The translations under genes and the position numbers were made by a program. From assembly GCF_000156335.1 (NCBI RefSeq), contig NZ_DS999213.1, forward strand, positions 2,902,929-2,966,928: a stretch of DNA of 64,000 nucleotides, written 5' to 3'. This document shows, in pieces, positions 17,822 to 27,578 of the stretch. The notes beneath the pieces were generated by a model that worked only from the letters and a program-made list of their open reading frames with translations, made no database searches and was not told the DNA's origin. Position 1 is the first letter of the stretch; every line of letters begins with the position of its first letter. This DNA is from Roseobacter sp. GAI101. GTDB lineage: Bacteria > Pseudomonadota > Alphaproteobacteria > Rhodobacterales > Rhodobacteraceae.

Positions 17822-20020
17822 ATGAGTGATTCACCTAAGCGAAAGCGGCCTCTGGTCGCTGACAAGCGCAATTCCGGAAAAGCGTCCCGCGTTGCTAAAA
17901 AAGCGCCTGCAAAAAAGGCACCGGCCCGCCGCAAGGCTGCCCGCAGATCTGCGCCGCGCAGAGGCGGGCCCATCGGCTGGCTCAGCGCTTTGGTGCGATG
18001 GGTGCTGCGCCTGATCTGGGTCATCACCTGGCGCGTCACGGCCGTTGCGCTGCTATTGCTCGCGCTTGCCGTAGGCTATTTCTATACCACGCTGCCGCCG
18101 CTCGAGGCGCTGCTGGACGGGCGCGCGCGCGGGTCCGTCACGATGCTGGACCGCAACGGCGAAGTCTTTGCCTGGCGCGGTGACCAGTTCGGCGGGGTGG
18201 TGACGGCGGACAGCGTGTCCCCCCATCTGAAGAACGCGGTGATCGCGACCGAAGACAAACGGTTCTACCAGCATTTCGGGGTCAGCCCGCGCGGCGTTGC
18301 CTCTGCCGTGCGGATCAACCTGTCAGAAGGGCGTGGCCCGCTGTCGGGCCATGGCGGTTCCACGATCACCCAGCAGGTGGCCAAGCTTTTGTGTCTGGGC
18401 GAACCCTATGATGCGACATCGGGCCAGACGGAAAGGGAATACGAGGCGGAATGCCGTCGGTCATCGCTGAAGCGTAAGGCGAAAGAGGCCGTGTATTCCA
18501 TGGCAATGGAGGCGAAATATTCCAAAAATGACATTCTGTCGATCTATCTGAACCGCGCCTATATGGGCGGCGGTGCCTTCGGAGCCGAAGCCGCCGCACA
18601 GCGTTTCTTTGGCAAACCTGCTTCGGCGTTGAAGCCTGCCGAGGGTGCGATGCTGGCCGGGTTGCTGACCGCACCGACGACGCTTTCGCCGACCAACAAC
18701 CTGGACCGGTCGCAAAACCGGGCGGCGACTGTAATCCGCCTGATGCAGGACCAGGGTTATCTAAGCCAGGCCGAGGCGGACAAGGCGATAAACAACCCCG
18801 CCGAACTGTCCGAGGCCGCCGAAGCCAAGGCCGGGGGCTATTTCGCCGATTGGGTGATGTCGTCGGGTCCTGAATTCTTTACCCGCAACACCACCGAAGA
18901 CGTGATTATCAAGACCACGCTGGACCAACGCATCCAGCGCGCTGCCGAAGAAGGGCTGAACTGGGTTTTCGATAACAAGGTGCGTGCCGGGTCCAAGGCG
19001 CAGGCCGCTGTGGTCATCATGTCTGCGGATGGTGCCGTGCGCGGTATGGTGGGCGGACGCAAGACCAATGTTGCCGGTGCCTTCAACCGCGCATCGCAAG
19101 CGATGCGGCAGACAGGATCGGCGTTCAAGCCGTTCATCTATGCCGCCGCTCTTGATCTGGGGTATTCGCCGAACGACCTGATCGAAGATGCGCCCTATTG
19201 CCTTGATATTCCGGGGTCGGGCCAATGGTGCCCCAAGAACTACACCAACAGCTTCAAGGGGAACGTGACGCTGACCACGGCGCTGAAGGATTCGCTGAAC
19301 ATTCCGGCGGTGAAGGTATCGGAAAGCGTGGGCCGCGATATCGTCAGCCAGGTGGCCACGTCGTTTGGCATCAAAAGCGATCTGGCCGCCGGCCCGGCGC
19401 TGGCGCTTGGGGCATCGGAAAGCACGCTGATCGAAATGACCGGTGCCTATGCTGGCATTCTGAACGGCGGATCTTCGGTAAAGCCTTACGGGCTTGTTGA
19501 CCTGACCTTGCAGGGCGAGACGGAGCCCCTGATGGGCACCAGCGGCGGGATCGGGGAACGGGTGATCCAGGAAGACGCGGCCCTGCAGCTGGTCTATATG
19601 ATGGAGAAGGTCGTATCCGAAGGCACAGGGGGGCGCGCGAAATTTGGCGGGCGCGAACTGGCTGGCAAGACCGGCACGACCCAGGCCAACCGCGATGCGT
19701 GGTTCATCGGTTTTTCCGCCGATTACGTCGCCGGGGTCTGGATGGGGTATGACGACAACACCCCGCTGACAGGGGTGTCAGGCGGCGGTTTGCCGACTGA
19801 AATCTGGCACGAGGTCATGGTCCGCGTGCACGAAGGGATGCCCAACAGGCCGCTGCCGATGATCGTCCCGGCACCTGCGGTGGTCGAAGCGCCGCCCGCG
19901 CGGCAGCAAACTGCGCCCTCTCGCCGGCAGGACCCGGTCAGCCTGATCGATCAGGTCTTGCGGGACATCTTTGGCGGTGGATCATCCCAAGGGGGTAGCG
20001 CACGCCCCGGGAACCGTTAG
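17822..20020 (+). CDS. Penicillin-binding protein 1A (bifunctional transglycosylase/transpeptidase)
   Basis: The protein has 732 residues and polymerises and cross-links peptidoglycan at the inner membrane. The order is a very basic Lys/Arg/Ala/Pro tail (1-48), one membrane anchor (about 68-90), a GT51 domain with catalytic Glu in ATEDKRFYQHFG and STITQQVAK, and a transpeptidase domain. The transpeptidase motifs are the active serine in GSAFKPF, then SLN and KTGTT. A Pro-rich stretch and Gly-rich end follow. The basic tail, rich in KKAPAKKAPARRK, is longer than usual. It is divergent from glnK and a terminator follows. Confidence 0.92.
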   Translation: MSDSPKRKRPLVADKRNSGKASRVAKKAPAKKAPARRKAARRSAPRRGGPIGWLSALVRWVLRLIWVITWRVTAVALLLLALAVGYFYTTLPPLEALLDGRARGSVTMLDRNGEVFAWRGDQFGGVVTADSVSPHLKNAVIATEDKRFYQHFGVSPRGVASAVRINLSEGRGPLSGHGGSTITQQVAKLLCLGEPYDATSGQTEREYEAECRRSSLKRKAKEAVYSMAMEAKYSKNDILSIYLNRAYMGGGAFGAEAAAQRFFGKPASALKPAEGAMLAGLLTAPTTLSPTNNLDRSQNRAATVIRLMQDQGYLSQAEADKAINNPAELSEAAEAKAGGYFADWVMSSGPEFFTRNTTEDVIIKTTLDQRIQRAAEEGLNWVFDNKVRAGSKAQAAVVIMSADGAVRGMVGGRKTNVAGAFNRASQAMRQTGSAFKPFIYAAALDLGYSPNDLIEDAPYCLDIPGSGQWCPKNYTNSFKGNVTLTTALKDSLNIPAVKVSESVGRDIVSQVATSFGIKSDLAAGPALALGASESTLIEMTGAYAGILNGGSSVKPYGLVDLTLQGETEPLMGTSGGIGERVIQEDAALQLVYMMEKVVSEGTGGRAKFGGRELAGKTGTTQANRDAWFIGFSADYVAGVWMGYDDNTPLTGVSGGGLPTEIWHEVMVRVHEGMPNRPLPMIVPAPAVVEAPPARQQTAPSRRQDPVSLIDQVLRDIFGGGSSQGGSARPGNR

Positions 20021-20038
20021 GCACTGCGACACAACAAG

Positions 20039-20074
20039 AAAAGGGGAGGCTGGTGTGAACCAGTCTCCCCTTTT
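20039..20074 (+). terminator. Terminator after the PBP1A gene
   Basis: AAAAGGGGAG... (20039-20054) pairs with ...CTCCCCTTTT (20059-20074) with one G-T wobble and a GTGA loop. Confidence 0.85.
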
Positions 20075-20139
20075 CGCATTCGGGCTTTGGCCGCTTTAAC
20101 GCTGCATGGCCAAAGGTTATTTCCAAGGTGGCGTTCGGG

Positions 20140-20733
20140 TCAGCCTGCGTTTTTAAGGTCTTGGGTCGTTTCTGTCAGATCACCGCCGCGCCGGTCCAGC
20201 ATCGACCCGATTTCGCTCCGCTCGGTCAGCAGCAGGTTCACGCCCTCGAGGAACATGTTGAAAAACTGCAGTTCGCCGGATTTGTCCGATACCAGAAAGA
20301 TCACCTCGATCGGGTTTTCACCCTTGAGATAGGCCGTGGTCTTGATCTCGAAACCCGGCTTGATCTTGCGGGCCCCTTCGACTTCGATGCGCCCGCCAAT
20401 AAACTGGCGAAACCGCTTGCCGTATTTCTGCGCGATGTAGCTGCCGAATGCCGCGCTGAAGGCGGATTTCTGCGCCGCGCTGGCACTGCGTCCATCAACC
20501 CCAAGCGCGTATTGGGCCATGATCTCAACGTCGGCATATCGGCCGAACAATGCTTCGAACTGGCGGATCATCGCGGGTTCGGACCCGCCTGCATCAATCA
20601 CCTTGTAGATGTCAGCAATCAGCCGCTTGATGAACGCAGTGGCATCGCCCTGGGTCAGCGCTGCCGCGGGGCGCGCAAAAGCAAGCGAGACGACACCCCC
20701 GACAAAAAGACGTCTGTCTATTTTACTGGGCAT
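20140..20733 (-). CDS. mlaC: MlaC/Ttg2D-family phospholipid-binding periplasmic protein
   Basis: The protein has 197 residues with a signal sequence (RRLFVGGVVSLAFARPAAA). It belongs to the MlaC/toluene-tolerance family that carries phospholipids between the outer-membrane MlaA complex and the inner-membrane MlaFEDB transporter. Marks are FIGGRIEVEG, a Tyr/Phe-rich middle region and a C-terminal EGVNLLLTERSE. I use ATG 20733; in-frame ATGs at 20742 and 20745 are alternatives, and all lie within the end of mlaA (11-nt overlap). mlaFED genes are not in the window. Confidence 0.82.
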   Translation of the reverse strand: MPSKIDRRLFVGGVVSLAFARPAAALTQGDATAFIKRLIADIYKVIDAGGSEPAMIRQFEALFGRYADVEIMAQYALGVDGRSASAAQKSAFSAAFGSYIAQKYGKRFRQFIGGRIEVEGARKIKPGFEIKTTAYLKGENPIEVIFLVSDKSGELQFFNMFLEGVNLLLTERSEIGSMLDRRGGDLTETTQDLKNAG

Positions 20734-21469
20734 AGGGATCATCATAGACCGCGGGCGCGCCTGTGCGTTGCGACAATTCATACCGGCGCTTTTGCAGATA
20801 GATCAGCCGCGCCTGGGCATAGCTGTCGGCACTGCCGTCCAATACATCGCTGATCACCTCGCTGCGGCGGCTGTTCTTGAACACCCGGTCGGCAAAGCCG
20901 GTCACCGGGGCCACATAGCTGTCGGGGCTTTCAAGCCTGTAGGACAGCGGGTTGGTGAACAGGTCCACGACCTTGCCCGCCACATCCCGCCGCGTCGACG
21001 GGCCGATAACCGGCAGTTCGTAATACGGGCCTTCGCCGACGCCCCAGACATACAGCGTTTCGCCGAAATCGGTGTCATGCTCGGGCACTTTGAATTCGCT
21101 TGCGGCATCGATGATACCGCCCATCCCAAGAACCGAGTTCACCAAAAACCGCGTGCTTGCCAGAGTAAACCCGGGCACGTCACCCTGCAGGACCGAATTC
21201 ACCGCAACCTGCGGCATCGACAGGTTTTCAGAGATGTTGTGGATCACGGTCTGGAATTCCACCGGCACGGCCTTGGCAATCCCGCCCCCGTTGCCCGACC
21301 CGGCAAGCTTTTTGTTGAAGGCATGCACCTTGCGGTTCGATTGTTCGTGCGGGTCATTGATGCCTGTGGGTTGGACTCGGGCGGCACCGCTGCACGCCGC
21401 AAGCCCTGCGACCAGTACAAGGCCAATCACGCTGCGGAAAATCGGTTTCGGAAGGGTCGGCATACTCAT
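20723..21469 (-). CDS. mlaA: MlaA (VacJ) outer-membrane lipoprotein
   Basis: The protein has 248 residues. A lipobox LAAC places the lipidated cysteine at C26. NDPHEQSNRKVHAFNKKL corresponds to the conserved VacJ entry (NDPxExxNR), and later segments GQTLYVWGVGEG-like and NPLSYRLE fit the family. MlaA removes misplaced phospholipid from the outer leaflet of the outer membrane. The start is ATG 21469 with a GAGGA ribosome site. It is followed, with overlap, by mlaC on the same strand. Confidence 0.9.
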   Translation of the reverse strand: MSMPTLPKPIFRSVIGLVLVAGLAACSGAARVQPTGINDPHEQSNRKVHAFNKKLAGSGNGGGIAKAVPVEFQTVIHNISENLSMPQVAVNSVLQGDVPGFTLASTRFLVNSVLGMGGIIDAASEFKVPEHDTDFGETLYVWGVGEGPYYELPVIGPSTRRDVAGKVVDLFTNPLSYRLESPDSYVAPVTGFADRVFKNSRRSEVISDVLDGSADSYAQARLIYLQKRRYELSQRTGAPAVYDDPYAQ

Positions 21470-21661
21470 GACAGTGTCCTCATGGAGGGAATACAGGTTT
21501 GCAGGGTTATGGGGGCTGCCCACAAGATAATCAACTGATGTTTCCCCCGCGAATTGCGCGCAAATACCACTGGGGCCGGTCGCTGAGATGCCCCCTTTCC
21601 GTTTGCGTAACACAGCGTTATCGTTGCGCGCAAACCTACCTGATTTCAAAGGATCACTGCC

Positions 21662-22120
21662 ATGAGCATCACCGAAACCCTTAACGCCCTTGGCGTCACG
21701 CTCCCCGACGCGCCAGCGCCTGCCGCGAATTATGTGCCGTTCGTCAAGACGGGCAACACCGTCTATATCTCTGGCCAGATCTCGAACGGTCCCGATGGTT
21801 TGATCATTGGCAAACTGGGCGAAAACATGGATGTGGCCGCCGGTGCCGCCGCTGCGCGGACCTGTGCCATCAGCCTGCTCGCGCAGGTCAAGGCTGCCTG
21901 CGATGGCGACATCGAACGGCTGGTGCGCGTGGTCAAGCTGACGGCTTTCGTCAACTCCACAACCGACTTCACCGACCAGCCCAAGGTCGTGAACGGCGCG
22001 TCCGATTTCCTGGTCGAAGCGTTGGGCGATGCAGGGCGTCATGCGCGTTCGGCGGTTTCCGCAGCGTCCTTGCCCATGGGTGTTGCCGTTGAAATCGAAG
22101 GCATCTTCGAGATCAAATGA
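21662..22120 (+). CDS. RidA-family protein (YjgF-like)
   Basis: The protein has 152 residues, longer than classic RidA (about 128), and fits the YjgF/MJ0620 side branch. It has GNTVYISGQIS near the N-terminus, and the conserved Arg in GRHARSAVSAASLPMGVAVEIEG is where RidA binds the carboxylate of reactive enamine or imine intermediates. The role is probably to hydrolyse 2-aminoacrylate-type imines in the cytoplasm. The last four bases overlap the start of ugpQ (ATGA). It is the first gene of a tightly coupled run of four. Confidence 0.88.
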   Translation: MSITETLNALGVTLPDAPAPAANYVPFVKTGNTVYISGQISNGPDGLIIGKLGENMDVAAGAAAARTCAISLLAQVKAACDGDIERLVRVVKLTAFVNSTTDFTDQPKVVNGASDFLVEALGDAGRHARSAVSAASLPMGVAVEIEGIFEIK

Positions 22121-22878
22121 AGCTGCCCGCCGCTTTTCACCGCGTCCCTTTCGCGCATCGCGGATTTCACGACCCAAGCCAAGGGCGGCCCGAAAACAGT
22201 CGGGCTGCCTTTAGCGCCGCAGTCGCGCGCGGCTACGGGATCGAACTTGATGTGCAGCTCAGCGCAGATGGCGTGGCGATGGTGTTTCACGACTATGCCC
22301 TGGACCGTTTGACCGACGCCCAAGGGTCGGTCCGTTTGAACACGGCATCGGATCTAATGAAAATCCGGCTGAAGGGCAGCGATGAAACGATCCCGACGCT
22401 TGCCGAAATTCTGCAGCTGATAGATGGTCGCGTCCCGCTTCTGGTCGAGATCAAGGATCAGGATGGCGGCATGGGCGACGATCTGGGCCCTCTGGAAAAG
22501 GCGACCGCGCAGGATCTGGATGCGTATCAGGGCGATGTCGCCGTCATGTCGTTTAACCCCAACGCCGTCGCACGCATGGCCGATCTGGCCCCTGCCATTC
22601 CGCGTGGCATCGTGACCAGCGCCTACCGTTATTACGACTGGCCCTTGCCCAAAGCCGTGTGTGACCGCCTGCGCGAGGTGCCGGATTATGACCGCACGGG
22701 GGCCTGTTTCATTTCTCACGAACTGGACGATCTGTCCCGCGACCGCGTGACCGACCTGCGCAAGGCGGGGGCGATGGTGTGCTGCTGGACCGTGCGCAGC
22801 CCGGATGATGAAGCATTTGCGCGGCAATATGCTGATAATGTCACCTTTGAAGGCTATGATGCGCCGTTGCCTGCTTGA
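22117..22878 (+). CDS. ugpQ: Glycerophosphodiester phosphodiesterase
   Basis: The protein has 253 residues, with no signal peptide, so it is cytoplasmic. It splits glycerophosphodiesters to glycerol-3-phosphate and an alcohol. The TIM-barrel signatures are FAHRGFHD (catalytic His), the metal-binding IELDVQLSADGVAMVFHD, and LLVEIKD. It overlaps ridA by 4 bases and ends 50 bases before the FemAB-like gene. Links to ridA are positional only. Confidence 0.9.
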   Translation: MKLPAAFHRVPFAHRGFHDPSQGRPENSRAAFSAAVARGYGIELDVQLSADGVAMVFHDYALDRLTDAQGSVRLNTASDLMKIRLKGSDETIPTLAEILQLIDGRVPLLVEIKDQDGGMGDDLGPLEKATAQDLDAYQGDVAVMSFNPNAVARMADLAPAIPRGIVTSAYRYYDWPLPKAVCDRLREVPDYDRTGACFISHELDDLSRDRVTDLRKAGAMVCCWTVRSPDDEAFARQYADNVTFEGYDAPLPA

Positions 22879-22928
22879 ACCTTTGGGCTTTGGCCACAGA
22901 TAAGAAGCATGGCAATCGGGGTAGCATC

Positions 22929-24116
22929 ATGAGCGCGCAACAGGTCGAGATCACGGTATTTCCCCGGATCGCGGACATCGGCCAGACCGAATGGGATGCC
23001 TGTGCCTGCCCCGAAACCGCATCAGGCGCGCGGCCCGATGATCCGTTCACCACCTATCGCTTTTTATCCGCGATGGAAGACAGCGGCAGCGTCGGCCCCG
23101 GCACAGGCTGGCAACCGCAATACCTCACTGCCGCGATCGGGGGGCAGGTGATTGCCGTGGCCCCGATGTTTGCCAAATCCCACAGTCAGGGTGAATATAT
23201 CTTTGACCACAGCTGGGCCCATGCCCTGGAGCGCGCTGGCGGGCATTATTACCCCAAGTTGCAAATCGCCGTTCCCCATACCCCCGCCACCGGCCGGCGT
23301 TTCCTGACCCGCCCCGGTTTCGAAGACGCAGGGATGGCTGCGCTGATCCAGGGTGCCGTGCAACTGACCGACAACAACGGGTTGTCGTCCCTGCACATCA
23401 CCTTTTGCACCGAGGCAGAGGCCATGGCGGCCCAGGACCTTGGCCTGATGGCCCGCAAGAGCCAGCAGTTCCACTGGCAAAACCACGACTACGCAGATTT
23501 TGACGGCTTCCTTGCCACGCTCAGTTCGCGCAAGCGCAAGAACATCCGCAAGGAACGCGCGCAGGCGCAGGCCTTTGGCGGAACGATCGAAACCTTCATC
23601 GGCGACGCGATCGAACCCGAGCATTGGGACGCGTTCTGGCAATTCTATCAGGATACGGGCGCGCGCAAATGGGGCACGCCCTATCTGACCCGCCAGTTCT
23701 TTGACATCGCCCAGGAAACCGTGCGCGACGACATGGCGCTGGTTCTGGCGCAGCGTGACGGCAGGTGGGTTGCAGGCGCGCTGAACTTTATCGGGGCTGA
23801 CGCGTTATATGGTCGGTACTGGGGCTGCACGGAACATCACCCGTTTTTGCATTTCGAACTGTGTTATTATCGCGCCATCGACATCGCGATTGATCTGGGC
23901 TTGGCCACGGTCGAAGCGGGCGCGCAAGGTGAACACAAACTGGCGCGCGGCTATCTGCCAACCGCCACATGGTCGCTGCACTGGATGCGGGACGAAGGCT
24001 TTGCCCGCGCGGTCGAGGACTTTCTGCGTCAGGAACGCGCAGCCGTGGACCACGAGATCGAGATATTAACAGATTACGGCCCCTTCAAAAGGGCGAACAT
24101 CGAGGAACAACAATGA
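22929..24116 (+). CDS. FemAB/GNAT-like protein (DUF482, COG3146)
   Basis: The protein has 395 residues from ATG 22929; a longer frame starting at 22875 would overlap the end of ugpQ. The sequence [17 protein letters not shown], then [28 protein letters not shown] split over the middle, [12 protein letters not shown], and [12 protein letters not shown] are typical of the DUF482 family. That family has a double GNAT fold related to FemX aminoacyl transferases. The actual substrate is not established. The stop overlaps the phhB start (ATGA). Confidence 0.8.
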   Translation: MSAQQVEITVFPRIADIGQTEWDACACPETASGARPDDPFTTYRFLSAMEDSGSVGPGTGWQPQYLTAAIGGQVIAVAPMFAKSHSQGEYIFDHSWAHALERAGGHYYPKLQIAVPHTPATGRRFLTRPGFEDAGMAALIQGAVQLTDNNGLSSLHITFCTEAEAMAAQDLGLMARKSQQFHWQNHDYADFDGFLATLSSRKRKNIRKERAQAQAFGGTIETFIGDAIEPEHWDAFWQFYQDTGARKWGTPYLTRQFFDIAQETVRDDMALVLAQRDGRWVAGALNFIGADALYGRYWGCTEHHPFLHFELCYYRAIDIAIDLGLATVEAGAQGEHKLARGYLPTATWSLHWMRDEGFARAVEDFLRQERAAVDHEIEILTDYGPFKRANIEEQQ

Positions 24117-24418
24117 GCGAAAAATTAAGCGAAGAGACCCGGAAAACCGTGCTTGCCCCCTTGTTTGCGACAGGGTGGGAAATGACCGACGGGCGTGACG
24201 CGATCACCAAGACATTCAAGTTCAACGACTTTGCCGATGCGTTCGGCTGGATGACCCGCGCGGCGATCTGGGCTGAAAAGTGGAACCATCACCCCGAATG
24301 GGAAAACGTCTACAACAAGGTCGTCGTGACACTGACGACCCATGACGTCGACGGGCTTAGCGCGCTGGACGCCAAACTGGCGCGCAAGATGGACGGGCTG
24401 ATGGGCGCTGCCGCCTAA
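24113..24418 (+). CDS. phhB: 4a-hydroxytetrahydrobiopterin dehydratase (pterin carbinolamine dehydratase)
   Basis: The protein has 101 residues. It regenerates the pterin cofactor used by phenylalanine hydroxylase and related enzymes. The diagnostic segment is [17 protein letters not shown] with the active-site His pair, followed by [13 protein letters not shown]. It overlaps the FemAB-like gene by 4 bases and precedes a terminator, so it is the last gene of the ridA-ugpQ-femAB-like run. No phenylalanine hydroxylase gene is nearby. Confidence 0.93.
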   Translation: MSEKLSEETRKTVLAPLFATGWEMTDGRDAITKTFKFNDFADAFGWMTRAAIWAEKWNHHPEWENVYNKVVVTLTTHDVDGLSALDAKLARKMDGLMGAAA

Positions 24419-24440
24419 GTCTTTTCGGCCGTGCAAACAA

Positions 24441-24473
24441 AAACGCAGCCCCCGGTATCCGGAGGCTGCGTTT
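24441..24473. terminator. Terminator between phhB and the peroxiredoxin gene
   Basis: AAACGCAGCC (24441-24450) pairs with GGCTGCGTTT (24464-24473), with an inner CCGG/CCGG pairing. It may serve both convergent genes. Confidence 0.8.
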
Positions 24474-24495
24474 CGCGTTCATACCCTAGCGGTGA

Positions 24496-24984
24496 TCACA
24501 TGTTGTCAAGCAACGCCTCGCCGCCGGACAGTTCGCACATGCCGGGGTTTTCTTCGGCCTGAAACAGCGAAACCTTGCCGTCATCGACCAGCATTGCATA
24601 GCGCTTGGACCGCGCCATCAGGCCAACGGGTTCAGCGGTGAAATCCATGCCGATCGCCTTGGTGAAGGCGCTGTTGCCATCGGCCAGCATTGTGATGCCC
24701 GCAGCAGAGGCACCTGTCGCGTCGCCCCATGCCTGCATCACGAAGGGGTCATTGACGGAAACGCAGATAATCTCGTCCACGCCCTTGGCATCAAACTGGT
24801 CCTTGGTCCGGATAAAGCTGGGCACATGCGCGGAATGGCAGGTTGGCGTAAACGCACCGGGTACGGCAAAGATAACAACCTTGCGGCCTTTCAGCTTGTC
24901 GGCCATTTGCACTGGCGCAGGGCCATCTGCACCCATTTGCATCAGCGTCGCATCGGGGAGCGTATCACCTTGAGAAATCGTCAT
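24496..24984 (-). CDS. Peroxiredoxin of the Prx5 type
   Basis: The protein has 162 residues and reduces hydroperoxides with thiol donors. The peroxidatic cysteine is C49 in PGAFTPTCHSAHVP, the Prx5 signature. There is a further cysteine in PGMCELSGGE near the C-terminus and one in the middle (IICVSVND), either of which may resolve the disulfide. There is no signal peptide, so it is cytoplasmic. It is a single gene on the minus strand, divergent from a ferredoxin reductase-like gene. Confidence 0.93.
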   Translation of the reverse strand: MTISQGDTLPDATLMQMGADGPAPVQMADKLKGRKVVIFAVPGAFTPTCHSAHVPSFIRTKDQFDAKGVDEIICVSVNDPFVMQAWGDATGASAAGITMLADGNSAFTKAIGMDFTAEPVGLMARSKRYAMLVDDGKVSLFQAEENPGMCELSGGEALLDNM

Positions 24985-25079
24985 ATCCGTGACCTTTCAT
25001 GTCATTGCGTTTGTCTCTTGCTTAGATATAGGCTTTGGGCGCGGGCAGGAAACCGGTTTTTTCAAGTGAGGGGCAGAGG

Positions 25080-26288
25080 ATGGGACATGTTATTGTGATC
25101 GGGGCAGGGCAGGCCGGGTCATCTTGCGTGGCCAAGCTGCGCAATTCCGGCTTTGACGGGCAAGTGACACTGATCGGGGCCGAACCTGTGCCGCCCTATC
25201 AGCGCCCTCCCTTGTCCAAAGCGTATCTGCTGGGCGACATGAGCCTTGAGCGGCTTTTTCTGCGGCCCGAAAGTTTTTATGGCGACCTTGATATTGAACT
25301 GATGCTGGGCACCCCCGTCGAAAGCATCGACACTGCCAGCCAGACCATCCGCATAAATGGCGACGACATGGCCTATGACGATCTGGTGCTGACCACCGGA
25401 TCGGTCCCGCGCCGCTTGCCCGCCAGCATCGGGGGCGCGCTGGACGGCGTGCATGTGGTGCGTGATCTGGCCGATGTGGACGCAATGGCCCCGCGCTTTG
25501 GTGCGGGCAAGAAGGTGCTGATTGTCGGTGGCGGCTATATCGGGCTCGAAGCCGCCTCGGTCGCGGCCAAGCTGGGGTTGAACGTCACGCTGGTCGAGAT
25601 GGGCGACCGTATCCTGCAACGCGTCGCAGCCCCGCAAACCTCGGATTTTTTCCGCAACCTGCACAAGTCTCACGGTGTGGACATCCGCGAAGGCATCGGG
25701 CTTGAACGTCTGGTCGGCGACACCCGCGTGACCGCCGCCCGCCTGTCTGACGGGACAGAGCTGCCGGTGGATTTCGTGATCGTTGGCGTCGGTATCGGCC
25801 CCGGTATCGACCTTGCCCAAGCTGCGGGAATCGAGATCGAGAATGGCATCAAGACCGACAGCCACGGTCGCACCTCGGCACCGCATGTCTGGGCTGCGGG
25901 CGATTGCACGTCGTTCCCTTACCGCGGGGGCCGGATCCGGCTTGAATCCGTGCCGAACGCCATTGATCAGGCTGAATGTGTCGCTGAAAACATCATGGGC
26001 GCAAACAAGGATTACCAGGCGAAACCGTGGTTCTGGTCGGATCAATATGATGTGAAACTTCAGATCGCGGGCCTGAATACCGGATATGATCGCGTGATCA
26101 CCCGCCGGACAGACGAAGATTCTATTGCGTTCTGGTACTACAAAGGGGCCGAACTGCTGGCCGTTGATGCCATGAATGACCCGCGCGGTTTCATGATCGG
26201 GCGGCGCCTGATCGAGGCTGGGAAATCCCCCGCGCCCGAATTGGTCGAAAACCCCGATACCGACCTCAAAGCATTGCTGAAGGCATGA
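25080..26288 (+). CDS. FAD-dependent NAD(P)H-ferredoxin reductase (rhodocoxin/putidaredoxin reductase-like)
   Basis: The protein has 402 residues. It has an N-terminal FAD Rossmann motif GAGQAGSSC, an NAD(P)H Rossmann motif GGGYIGLEAAS, and AAGDCT near the end of the FAD domain. A C-terminal domain has WFWSDQYDVKLQIAG, typical of reductases that feed [2Fe-2S] ferredoxins in P450 or dioxygenase systems. I start at ATG 25080, after a GAGGGGCAGAGG ribosome region. No ferredoxin or oxygenase is adjacent. It overlaps rsmD by 4 bases (ATGA). Confidence 0.87.
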   Translation: MGHVIVIGAGQAGSSCVAKLRNSGFDGQVTLIGAEPVPPYQRPPLSKAYLLGDMSLERLFLRPESFYGDLDIELMLGTPVESIDTASQTIRINGDDMAYDDLVLTTGSVPRRLPASIGGALDGVHVVRDLADVDAMAPRFGAGKKVLIVGGGYIGLEAASVAAKLGLNVTLVEMGDRILQRVAAPQTSDFFRNLHKSHGVDIREGIGLERLVGDTRVTAARLSDGTELPVDFVIVGVGIGPGIDLAQAAGIEIENGIKTDSHGRTSAPHVWAAGDCTSFPYRGGRIRLESVPNAIDQAECVAENIMGANKDYQAKPWFWSDQYDVKLQIAGLNTGYDRVITRRTDEDSIAFWYYKGAELLAVDAMNDPRGFMIGRRLIEAGKSPAPELVENPDTDLKALLKA

Positions 26289-26836
26289 GGATCATCGCAG
26301 GGAGATCACGCGGCACGAAACTGGCCGAGGTCGGCAGCGGCGATGTCGACGCGCATCTGCGTCCGACATCTGACCGCGTGCGTGAAAGCCTGTTTTCGAT
26401 GCTTGCGTCGCATAGCGTCATTCAGGGTGCGCGGGTCCTTGACCTGTTTGCCGGGACCGGCGCGCTGGGGCTGGAGGCCCTGTCGCGCGGTGCGCGGCAG
26501 GTGGTGTTCGTTGAAAACGGGCGCGTGGCGCAAAAGCTGATCGACGAGAACATCAAGAAGCTGCGGGCAGAGGCCGAGACGACCCTGATGCGCACCGATG
26601 CCACATTGCTGGGCGACTGGATTGCGGCCCCCTTTGATCTGGTCTTTGTCGATCCGCCCTATGGCAAGGGGATGGGGCAGGTGGCGTTGTCCAAGGCCCT
26701 TGCGGGCGGCTGGCTGACCCCCGACGCGATGATCGTATGGGAGGAAAGCGCCGCTATGGACCCGCCCGACGGTTTCACCCGGATTGATAAACGCAAATAC
26801 GGCGATACGTGGATCACAGTTTTGCGTGTGAGCTAG
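26285..26836 (+). CDS. rsmD: 16S rRNA (guanine(966)-N2)-methyltransferase RsmD
   Basis: The protein has 183 residues. It methylates G966 of 16S rRNA during 30S assembly. The beginning MRIIAGRSRGTKL is characteristic. The SAM-binding site is VLDLFAGTGALGLEALSRGA and the catalytic motif is DPPY in FVDPPYGKGM. Its start overlaps the stop of the reductase by 4 bases, which suggests translational coupling without an obvious functional link. Confidence 0.93.
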   Translation: MRIIAGRSRGTKLAEVGSGDVDAHLRPTSDRVRESLFSMLASHSVIQGARVLDLFAGTGALGLEALSRGARQVVFVENGRVAQKLIDENIKKLRAEAETTLMRTDATLLGDWIAAPFDLVFVDPPYGKGMGQVALSKALAGGWLTPDAMIVWEESAAMDPPDGFTRIDKRKYGDTWITVLRVS

Positions 26837-26912
26837 GCGCACGTCTTTGCGGCTTTGCATTCTTCTGCGCCAGGGCCTATGAGCAAAGGTATAGTTTACA
26901 GAAAGACGCCCC

Positions 26913-27578
26913 ATGAGCCTAAGCATGACGAGTACCTTCATCAAACCGATGCACCCCGAGGGGCGCAAGTTTGTGGCGATCTTTGCCGCGATCACGCTGG
27001 TTCTGTTCCTGATCGCGGATGTTCTGGGGTGGATCGGTGTCGGGGCCACGATCTGGTGCTACTACTTCTTTCGCGACCCTGAACGTGTGACGCCCAAGGG
27101 CGACAATCTGGTGATCAGCCCTGCGGATGGCATCGTGTCCCTGATCGAACCTGCCGTTCCCCCGGCCGAACTGGGCATGGCCGACACCCCGCTGACCCGC
27201 GTCAGCGTTTTCATGAACGTGTTCAACTGCCACGTGAACCGCGCCCCCGTCGCGGGCGAGATTACGGCAATCGCCTACCGTCCCGGCAAATTCCTGAACG
27301 CATCGCTGGACAAAGCCAGCGTTGACAATGAACGCAACAGCCTGCGCATCCAGATGTCAGACGGGCGCGACATTGCGGTGGTCCAGATTGCGGGCCTGGT
27401 GGCACGGCGTATCGTCTGTTTCACCAAGGCAGGGGCCATGACCCAGGCGGGTCAGCGCTTTGGCCTGATCCGGTTCGGGTCGCGCGTCGACGTGTATCTG
27501 CCCGAAGGTGTCACCCCGCGCGTCAGCATCGGCCAGACCATGGTCGCCGGTGAAACCGTGCTGGCAGAGCTTTCATAA
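26913..27578 (+). CDS. psd: Phosphatidylserine decarboxylase proenzyme (short form)
   Basis: The protein has 221 residues and makes phosphatidylethanolamine from phosphatidylserine at the inner membrane. A membrane segment lies at about 20-52. Short-form Psd marks are FRDPER, the active-site His in FNCHVNRAP, and the self-cleavage site FGSRVD, where S190 becomes the pyruvoyl group. An in-frame ATG at 26925 is an alternative start. It is directly followed without a gap by pssA, so the two consecutive steps of PE synthesis are in one operon. Confidence 0.93.
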   Translation: MSLSMTSTFIKPMHPEGRKFVAIFAAITLVLFLIADVLGWIGVGATIWCYYFFRDPERVTPKGDNLVISPADGIVSLIEPAVPPAELGMADTPLTRVSVFMNVFNCHVNRAPVAGEITAIAYRPGKFLNASLDKASVDNERNSLRIQMSDGRDIAVVQIAGLVARRIVCFTKAGAMTQAGQRFGLIRFGSRVDVYLPEGVTPRVSIGQTMVAGETVLAELS

